This document shows positions 62,795 to 64,000 of a DNA stretch of 64,000 nt, piece by piece. The number at the start of each line of letters is the position of its first letter. Position 1 is the stretch's first letter. This DNA comes from Sphagnum magellanicum (lineage: Eukaryota > Streptophyta > Sphagnopsida > Sphagnales > Sphagnaceae), in the NCBI GenBank assembly GCA_021904315.1, contig CM038912.1, positions 17,943,061 to 18,007,060 of the forward strand, given 5' to 3'. Position numbers and translations under genes: made by a program. The notes under the pieces are model-generated. The model made no database searches. It saw only the letters and a program-made list of their open reading frames with translations, and was not told where the DNA came from.

Positions 62795-63694
62795 TGCCTT
62801 CCCTGCAATGAACCCATTCCATCGCCCTCATGTTCTAGAAAGCTGTGTAGCTGAAACAGAAGAGGGCTCTCTGCTCAAAGTGACTCCATCGAGTGACACA
62901 GCTGTCCTCTTTCAAAACCAAGCATCAATGAATAGTCCCTACACCACATTCATGACACATAAAAATTGATCTACACACATCTCTGAGTGTAACTGCATTT
63001 CACAGTGCGCAGGACATTACTGAGCTCCAAAATTATTAACACTCACTATCATGTCAGTTATGCAATTAGCTACCTTTCAAAATCAACACCATCTCAAGAA
63101 CAAGAGACCAACAAGAATCCAGACATATTTGCTCAAAAAATCATGAACATACCATATTTTGACATAATAGCAAACAAGTATTTCAATACTCACATTGACT
63201 CAAAGTGGCCCACAAGTTCAACAAAACTTTCAAACCCAAAGGGTACGACAAGAACAAGCAATTGGCACAAAAGTTCCAACAAATGTTCACCCTCCGCACA
63301 TGAGGCACGTCTCCCACAGATTGATCCACCTTCTTTAATCAGAGAACCTTTTCATTGGCTGTGGTAGCAGCACCCCTTGTAGTCTCCAGCAGTGCTCATC
63401 TGTCTGGATGAAAGCAGGTGAGAGAGATGCACAAGCTCCTTGGCTGTTGCAGCAACGGCTACTCTGTGGATGCCAGAAGACCTCGGCATGTCATTGTCTT
63501 GCTCCTGCCGGTGCTGCTATTGTCCATCTGCTCTGTGTCCCTCACCTCTTCCTTCTGCCAACTTTCCATGACTGCAGACTCACTTTGCATGGTGTCAAAG
63601 ATGTTTAGAGTTCAAAACATCTTCTGACACCCGCAAAGATTTGATTGGGTGTTTAGTGTCTTGCAGTATTACATAGTAGGCACCTATGGGCAAC
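62795..63694. other. Intergenic, no gene supported
   Basis: Short frames of 53-120 codons are open (62809-62969, 63005-63367) but none shows a domain or coding-like conservation that I recognise. Confidence 0.4.
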
Positions 63695-64000
63695 AATAGA
63701 GTTATCAGTGAAGTCTCGCGACTAGGGAGTGAGGACGGTCAGTTTCGGCATAATATGGCATCAAACACATAACTGCTAATGGAAATTTTACCACACCCAA
63801 TAACTGGGACCCAAACTAGTTTTCCCAGCAATTTTGGTGATAAACTGAGTTTCATCCTGTCTTTCCTTTTTCCTGAGCGCCTCCATTGTTGCTACATATT
63901 TTTTCATTGCTCCTACCTACACAACTACTATAATTACTCTCGAACCTTGTGCATTAAATGCTGAGTTTCAGCATTTCATACTGAGATTTAATCAAATTTC
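63695..64000 (+). mobile_element. MITE family A, copy 4 (cut by window end)
   Basis: It begins ATAGAGTTATCAGTGAAG and continues with CAGTTTCGGCATAA, GACCCAAACTAGTTTTCCCA, TTTCCTTTTTCCTGAGCGCC and GAGATTTAATCAAATTTC at the last base. It is in the same orientation as the copies at 2533 and 27365. About 80 bp of the element should lie beyond the window. Confidence 0.75.

Noticed and set aside
1..64000. tRNA, rRNA, CRISPR or viral genes
   Set aside because: No cloverleaf B-box-like sequence in context, rRNA core sequence, spaced repeat array or viral replication gene was recognised on either strand.

Overview
The window is nuclear DNA of a land plant. The evidence is two pectin-modifying cell-wall enzymes, plant-type proteasome beta2 and NAA15 genes with short GT-AG introns, plant DNA-transposon relics and a plant PPR relic. 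Base composition is AT-rich outside the genes. Protein details and the style of the PPR and hAT relics suggest a non-angiosperm vascular plant (fern, lycophyte or gymnosperm), but I cannot settle the lineage from sequence alone.

Four genes can be assembled exon by exon with continuous reading frames: a pectate lyase on the minus strand (2031 to 406, 3 exons, 421 aa); a 20S proteasome beta2/PBB subunit (38779-41519, 8 exons, 274 aa); a pectin methylesterase (44058-46601, 5 exons, 433 aa); and NAA15, the auxiliary subunit of N-terminal acetyltransferase NatA (51065-61128, 26 exons, 894 aa). The methylesterase makes the de-esterified homogalacturonan that pectate lyase cleaves, so two consecutive steps of pectin remodelling lie about 42 kb apart. 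PBB and NAA15 are housekeeping genes acting on protein turnover and co-translational modification.

Between the pectate lyase and PBB lies about 36 kb without a clear intact gene. It is a graveyard of mobile DNA: a two-gene PIF/Harbinger relic (about 3.1-7.1 kb; Myb/trihelix-like ORF on + and nuclease on -); a tandem pair of Harbinger-type MITEs with a TAA target duplication (14.5-15.2 kb); an almost full-length but stop-ridden hAT transposase (22.67 to 20.37 kb, -); a CACTA-like terminus (25.63 kb); a decayed PPR gene (27.39 to 26.40 kb, -); and two copies of an unnamed 370-390 bp MITE facing each other (27.4 and 28.4 kb). Further copies of that MITE sit beside the pectate lyase promoter (2.5 kb) and at the right window edge (63.7 kb). 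From about 29.4 to 38.5 kb the DNA is very AT-rich and non-coding, apart from one protein-like stretch at 36.6-36.95 kb that may be retrotransposon-derived. The gene-rich right half has only small repeats in its gaps.

No tRNA, rRNA, CRISPR or recognisable virus was seen. Splice sites were placed by GT-AG signals together with family conservation; UTRs and transcription starts are not defined.
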